This document shows positions 12,947 through 16,870 of a DNA stretch of 16,870 nt, in pieces. The notes beneath the pieces were generated by a model. The model was given only the letters and a program-made list of their open reading frames with translations, made no database searches and had not been told where the DNA came from. Position numbers and translations under genes: made by a program. This DNA comes from DATKSS01 sp049582065. Its GTDB lineage: Bacteria; Chloroflexota; Dormibacteria; Dormibacterales; Dormibacteraceae. The stretch's first letter is position 1, and each line of letters opens with the position of its first letter. The DNA lies in contig JBAUTF010000053.1 of assembly GCA_049582065.1 (NCBI GenBank), positions 1 through 16,870 on the forward strand, read 5' to 3'.

Positions 12947-15900
12947 TCAATCGAGCTGCTTGGCCAGCCCTGAGTGGGCGAGCAACAGCGCGGTCATCTC
13001 CCGCTCTGCGACCGGCCTTCCGATGAGGAAACCCTGCGCCGCGTCGCAGCCGGCCTCCACGAGCACCGCCTCGGCCATGCGGTCCTGCAGGCCTTCGGCG
13101 ACCACCCTCAATCCCAGGTTGTGGCCGAGGCCGACCGCGGAGCGGACGATGGCTCCCGAGTCCGGGTCCGACGCCAGCGCCGAGACGAACGAGCGGTCGA
13201 TCTTGATCTCGTTGACCGGCAGGCGCATGAGATAGAGCAGCGACGAGTAGCCCGTCCCGAAATCGTCCAGGGCCAGCCGCACGCCCATCTCGTTGAGCCG
13301 GTGGAGGGCCTTGGCAGCGGCCGCGGCCATCGCGACACCCTCGGTGATCTCGAGCGTCAACCGGTGCGGCTCGACCTTGAAGTTCTCGAGCGCGCGGGCG
13401 ACCATCTCCTCCAGGGAGTGGTCTTCGATGTTGCGCGGCGACACATTGAGCGAGACTGACACGTCGAGGCCATCCGCCAGCCATTTGCACATCTGGGTCA
13501 GGGCCGAATCGATCACCCAGGCCGTCAGCGGGTGGATGATCCCCGTCTCTTCCGCCATCGAGATGAACCGGTCGGGCGGCATGAGCCCCTCGCGCGGGTG
13601 GTTCCAGCGAACCAGGGCCTCGACCGAGTGGATGGCACCAGTCGCGAGAGTCACCTGCGGCTGGTAGTGCAGCACGAGCTCGCCCTGCGGAATGGAGCGG
13701 CGCAGCTCGCCGGCCAGGCCCGAGCGGCGCAGGGTCTGAGCTTCCTGCTCCGGCGCATACACGGCGTGGCCGCCCCCCGCGCGCTTGGCCACGTACATCG
13801 CGACGTCCGCGCGGCGCAGCAGCGTGCTGGGGTCATCGCCGTGCACCGGGTACATCGCGATGCCGATCGATGCGCCGGTCTCGACACTCTGGTCGGCGAT
13901 GGCGAAAGGCCCCTCGAGCGAAGCGAGGATCTTCTTCGCGGTCGCGACCACGTCGTCGGGATGTCGCGCGTCGATGGTCAGCACCGCGAACTCGTCGCCG
14001 CCCAGCCTCGCGATGGTGTCCGTGGCGCGCAGCACCCCGCGCAGGCGCGCCGTAACCTCCTGCAGCAGGCTGTCTCCACGGTCGTGGCCGAGCGAGTCGT
14101 TGATGTCCTTGAACCGGTCGAGGTCCAGGAGCAGGACCCCGAACATCTTCTGGTTGCGGCGCGCGGCGAGCAGGGCCTGGCGCAGGCGGTCCCCGAACAG
14201 GCTGCGGTTGGGCAGCCCGGTCAACGCGTCGTGCAGAGCCTGGTACTCGAGGGCATCGGTGTGCGCCTTGCGCTCCGAGATGTCGCGCAGCGTGGCGATG
14301 AACATATGCCGCGAGCCGACCTGCATTGAGCTGACGACAAACTCGAGCGGGAACAGGCTCCCGTTCTTGCGCTTGCCCATAGTCTCGTGGGCGCCGCTCA
14401 CCGGGATGTCGAGCTTGAGGCGGCGCTGGAGGTAGTTGTCGAACGCGCTGCGATGGGTGGTGGCGATGAGCATGTCGGTGTGCTGGCCGACCAGCTCCTC
14501 CTCGGCGTAGCCGAACAGTTTCGCGACCGCCGGGTTGGCAGACTCGATGAGGCCCGAGCTGTCGACGGTGGTGAGCCCGTCGGACACGTTGTCCAGCACC
14601 GACCTCATGCGCTTCTCGCTCTCCCGAAGTGCGACTTCGGCGCGCTTGCGCTCGACGAACTCGCCGATCTGCGACCCAACGTCGTTCATCACTGCGACCA
14701 GCCCCTCGTCGAGGTCGCGGGGCGCCCAGCTGTGCAGCGAGATCATCCCGACCACGCGCCGGCCGCTGCGGACCGGGAAGCCCACGATGCCGTGAAGCCC
14801 GGCCGCGAGCGCGGCCGCCGACCGCGGCGAGCTGTCGCTCCCGAGGTTAGGCATCGCTACCGGAGCGCCAGACTCCCAGACCTGACCGGCCAGCCCTTCG
14901 CCGCGCCGGTAGCTGACCTGCGAGGCGGTCGCTTCGTAAAGGGACGTGTCGCGCCCTGGCCTCTTCCACGATGCTCCGAAGTGCATCGCCTCGCGCTCCG
15001 GGTCGACCTCCCAGTACTCGGCGAGCTCCCAATCGAGCGAGCGGCACAGGCCTTCGAGCACCCCCGGCGCAGCCTTCTCCCACCCGGGCGAGGTGACCAG
15101 GGCCTGGGTGACGGCAAACCGCGCCGCCTGCAGCACCTCGGCCCGCTTGCGGTCGCGGATGTTGACCGCCACGGTCTGGAAGTACATCGGCTTGCGGTCG
15201 GAATCTCGCACCAGGCGCATCGTCAGGTCGACCCACACCGGCTCACCGTCGTGGCGCGTGTAGCGCTTTTCGATGTGCACGCCCTCCTCCTCGCCCGCCA
15301 GCATCCGGCGCATCGCCTCCTGCAGGGTTGGGGAGTCGTCGGGATGCGTGATGTCCAGCAGGGAGAGGCTTCGCAGCTGGGTCTCGTCGTAGCCGACGAG
15401 CTGGCAGAACGCCGGGTTCACGGTGGTGATGTGGCCGTCCAGGCCGGTGAAGGCCATGCCGGCCTGGGCCTGCTCGAAGAGAGTTCGGAACCGCGTCTCG
15501 GTCTCCCGCTCCGCAGCCTCGGCGCGCGTGCGCTCCGTGACATCGTTCACAAGCGTCAGCAGGAGGTCGCTTCCTGTCGCGGTGAGGCGGTGGATGGCCA
15601 CCTCGACGGCGACCCGGCGGCCGCCCTTGGCGATCATCGTCGAGCTGTAGCGGAGCGGGGACTCGCCGCCGGCGAGCCTTCGCGCGAGGTTCGCCGCGAG
15701 CTCGGCGCGCTCCTCGGGGGCCGCCAGGTCGATCAAGGTGGGAAACGAGGAGAGCTCCTGGCGCGAGTAGCCGGTGAGGTTCAGGTACGCCTGGTTGCCC
15801 GCGACGAACTTGCCGTCCTCGGTGAGGAGGAGGCCCTCGCCCAGCTCGCTGAGGGCAGCGAGCATGGACGCCTGTCGCTCGACGTGGATGCTCAGGTCTC

Positions 15901-16405
15901 GCTCCACCGCCCGGCTCGTCAGGTAGGCGAGCAGGCCAAGCCCGAGAAGCACGAGCGTCCAGATCGCGATCGTTCCGACCGAGACCGTCAGCTCGGTGAC
16001 CGCATATACCCACAGGGCCCCCAGCCCCACCACGGCGACCCCGAAGACGTAGCCGAACTTGCGCGATTGCAGCCCCAGGTCGAAGTGCAGCAGGATGGCC
16101 GCGAAGCTGATGGCGGCAAAGGGCGGGAGGTCCTCGCCCAGTGAGCGGCCGGCCACTCCCAGCACGAGGTCGGCCAGCGTCGCGGAAGCGATCATCAGCC
16201 CCACCTGGACTCGCAGCCGGCCAGAGGAGGGAGATGCCCGGAAAGCCACCGCGAGGGCGGCCAGGACGACCCCGGCCGCGATCAGGGCCAGCTCATCGCG
16301 CAGGACGCTCGCCGAGGCGTGGGCCTGGGCCAGGCGGTAGGCGACGGCCGCGATGATGGCGAGGGCGGCCACCCCGTTGATCGCGGTCAGGCTCCAGGAA
16401 CGCAT
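12947..16405 (-). CDS. Membrane PAS/GAF sensor with GGDEF and EAL domains
   Basis: This is a cyclic-di-GMP turnover protein of about 1152 residues, counted from the ATG at 16405. Six helices occupy about 5-163. Then come PAS (about 175-293), PAS (300-420), GAF (430-585), PAS (590-715), GGDEF (720-882) and EAL (895-1140). The GGDEF motif is intact (RLGGDEF, 802-806). The inhibitory RxxD site (RATD) lies five residues before it, so product feedback is expected. The EAL domain keeps SVEALVRW, LNVSPRN, LEITEG, DDFGTGYSS, IKIDRSF and AAQGFLIGRP, so phosphodiesterase activity is plausible too. The frame is open up to an ATG at 16630, but that start overlaps the upstream gene and adds a low-complexity basic stretch. 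The ATG at 16405 sits right before the first helix. It may tune surface glycan output (inference). Confidence 0.93.
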   Translation of the reverse strand: MRSWSLTAINGVAALAIIAAVAYRLAQAHASASVLRDELALIAAGVVLAALAVAFRASPSSGRLRVQVGLMIASATLADLVLGVAGRSLGEDLPPFAAISFAAILLHFDLGLQSRKFGYVFGVAVVGLGALWVYAVTELTVSVGTIAIWTLVLLGLGLLAYLTSRAVERDLSIHVERQASMLAALSELGEGLLLTEDGKFVAGNQAYLNLTGYSRQELSSFPTLIDLAAPEERAELAANLARRLAGGESPLRYSSTMIAKGGRRVAVEVAIHRLTATGSDLLLTLVNDVTERTRAEAAERETETRFRTLFEQAQAGMAFTGLDGHITTVNPAFCQLVGYDETQLRSLSLLDITHPDDSPTLQEAMRRMLAGEEEGVHIEKRYTRHDGEPVWVDLTMRLVRDSDRKPMYFQTVAVNIRDRKRAEVLQAARFAVTQALVTSPGWEKAAPGVLEGLCRSLDWELAEYWEVDPEREAMHFGASWKRPGRDTSLYEATASQVSYRRGEGLAGQVWESGAPVAMPNLGSDSSPRSAAALAAGLHGIVGFPVRSGRRVVGMISLHSWAPRDLDEGLVAVMNDVGSQIGEFVERKRAEVALRESEKRMRSVLDNVSDGLTTVDSSGLIESANPAVAKLFGYAEEELVGQHTDMLIATTHRSAFDNYLQRRLKLDIPVSGAHETMGKRKNGSLFPLEFVVSSMQVGSRHMFIATLRDISERKAHTDALEYQALHDALTGLPNRSLFGDRLRQALLAARRNQKMFGVLLLDLDRFKDINDSLGHDRGDSLLQEVTARLRGVLRATDTIARLGGDEFAVLTIDARHPDDVVATAKKILASLEGPFAIADQSVETGASIGIAMYPVHGDDPSTLLRRADVAMYVAKRAGGGHAVYAPEQEAQTLRRSGLAGELRRSIPQGELVLHYQPQVTLATGAIHSVEALVRWNHPREGLMPPDRFISMAEETGIIHPLTAWVIDSALTQMCKWLADGLDVSVSLNVSPRNIEDHSLEEMVARALENFKVEPHRLTLEITEGVAMAAAAAKALHRLNEMGVRLALDDFGTGYSSLLYLMRLPVNEIKIDRSFVSALASDPDSGAIVRSAVGLGHNLGLRVVAEGLQDRMAEAVLVEAGCDAAQGFLIGRPVAEREMTALLLAHSGLAKQLD

Positions 16406-16479
16406 GCGCCGAGGTATTCCCGCCGCGGCCCAGGCCGACCCGAACAGCGGGTCTACACCCAGTGCCCCGGACGCTCTCT

Positions 16480-16493
16480 GTTGGTTAGCCAAC
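16480..16493. promoter_or_regulatory. Inverted repeat GTTGG-N4-CCAAC
   Basis: GTTGGTTAGCCAAC has perfect 5-base half-sites around TTAG. It lies in the 157-base gap between the small hypothetical gene and the cyclic-di-GMP gene, about 75 bases before the chosen ATG. It could be an operator, but if the longer N-terminus were real it would be coding. No clear -10/-35 pair is visible around it. Confidence 0.25.
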
Positions 16494-16562
16494 TCGACCA
16501 AAGATAACGTTCGAGCCCGCGATAGGGTGCGCGGGCGACCCGGGGCGAGGCGCCCAGGGGCG

Positions 16563-16850
16563 CTACTTGCTGGTTTTCGCCTGCGGGCGCTGCGGGACCG
16601 TCCGCTTGAGGGGCGGCCTGCGGCCAGCATGAAGAGGGTTGGCGTCGCCCTCCTTGTCGCTGGTCTTGACCCGCCCGGCGGCGGCGTGAAGCGTCCGGAG
16701 CCTGGCCAGCCGCTCTTTCTTGGCCGCCAGGGCGATCTTGAGGGCGTCCGACAGCTGGGTGTCGTTCATGGGGACCACCCGGAGCCGGGCTTCCAGCTCC
16801 ATGACCTCCACCTCGGCCCGAGTCAGTTCGAGATCGATAGTTTTTGCCAC
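16563..16850 (-). CDS. Small charged hypothetical protein
   Basis: A strong Shine-Dalgarno run (GAAGGAAGGC, 16860-16851) directly precedes the GTG at 16850, which supports translation. The 95-residue product is hydrophilic. Residues 5-60 look helical and possibly coiled-coil (DLELTRAEVEVMELEARLRV; ALKIALAAKKERLARLRTLH). The last 35 residues are basic, Pro-rich and probably disordered. I recognise no family, enzyme motif or membrane segment. It precedes the cyclic-di-GMP gene by 157 bases on the same strand. The upstream sequence ends at the window edge, with an AT-rich TATAAG visible just before the Shine-Dalgarno run. Confidence 0.65.
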   Translation of the reverse strand: MAKTIDLELTRAEVEVMELEARLRVVPMNDTQLSDALKIALAAKKERLARLRTLHAAAGRVKTSDKEGDANPLHAGRRPPLKRTVPQRPQAKTSK

Positions 16851-16870
16851 GCCTTCCTTCTTATATGCGA

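Noticed and set aside
14387..16144. Long plus-strand open frame of 585 codons
   Set aside because: It is antisense to the PAS/GAF/GGDEF/EAL gene, where all motifs read on the minus strand. No domain is visible in the plus-strand product.
16406..16630. Longer N-terminus of the cyclic-di-GMP protein from the ATG at 16630
   Set aside because: It would overlap the small upstream gene by 68 bases and begin with a basic low-complexity stretch, whereas the ATG at 16405 directly precedes the first membrane helix.

Overview
The window is GC-rich throughout. It has very short intergenic gaps, many GTG/TTG starts and housekeeping genes in a Gram-positive-like order (ybeY, pth, then the start of a probable mfd). 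By inference this suggests a high-GC soil or deep-branching terrabacterial lineage such as Actinomycetota, Chloroflexota or Dormibacterota. No rRNA, tRNA or other taxonomic marker is present, so this is weak. No phage, IS element or CRISPR array was seen.

Layout: (1) 1-1287, minus strand: ybeY, an 88-nt gap that folds into a convincing three-way-junction RNA, pth, and the first 41 codons of a probable mfd. (2) 1321-3697, plus strand: a GalE-like sugar-nucleotide epimerase, a small four-helix membrane protein whose start overlaps it by GTGA, and a CDP-paratose 2-epimerase (CDP-tyvelose epimerase) family protein. (3) 3669-11825, minus strand: a six-gene transcription unit in which every gene overlaps the next. 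It encodes a tandem BldC/MerR-like DNA-binding protein, a membrane family-2 glycosyltransferase (GT2) fused to an extracellular domain with a PEP-CTERM-like tail, an exosortase/archaeosortase-family transpeptidase, an LPG-synthase/flippase-like membrane domain fused to a family-4 glycosyltransferase (GT4), a GT-C-like multispanning membrane protein, and a class I methyltransferase. (4) 11826-12102: an AT-richer regulatory pocket with a plus-strand intrinsic terminator that has no visible plus-strand gene. (5) 12103-16850, minus strand: an RmlD-like dTDP-4-dehydrorhamnose reductase, a six-helix membrane PAS/GAF/GGDEF/EAL cyclic-di-GMP protein, and a small charged hypothetical protein.

Working together: regions 2, 3 and 5 look like one cell-surface glycan locus. 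The epimerases and RmlD would supply unusual deoxysugars. The GT2, GT4 and GT-C proteins would assemble or transfer a glycan at the membrane, and the methyltransferase might decorate it. The exosortase would cleave and anchor a surface protein. The best candidate substrate is the C-terminal part of the GT2 gene itself, which has an internal ATG, a preceding Shine-Dalgarno-like sequence and a signal peptide. This exosortase/glycosyltransferase/substrate module is the most interesting system in the window. The parts are recognised from motifs; their joint function is inference.
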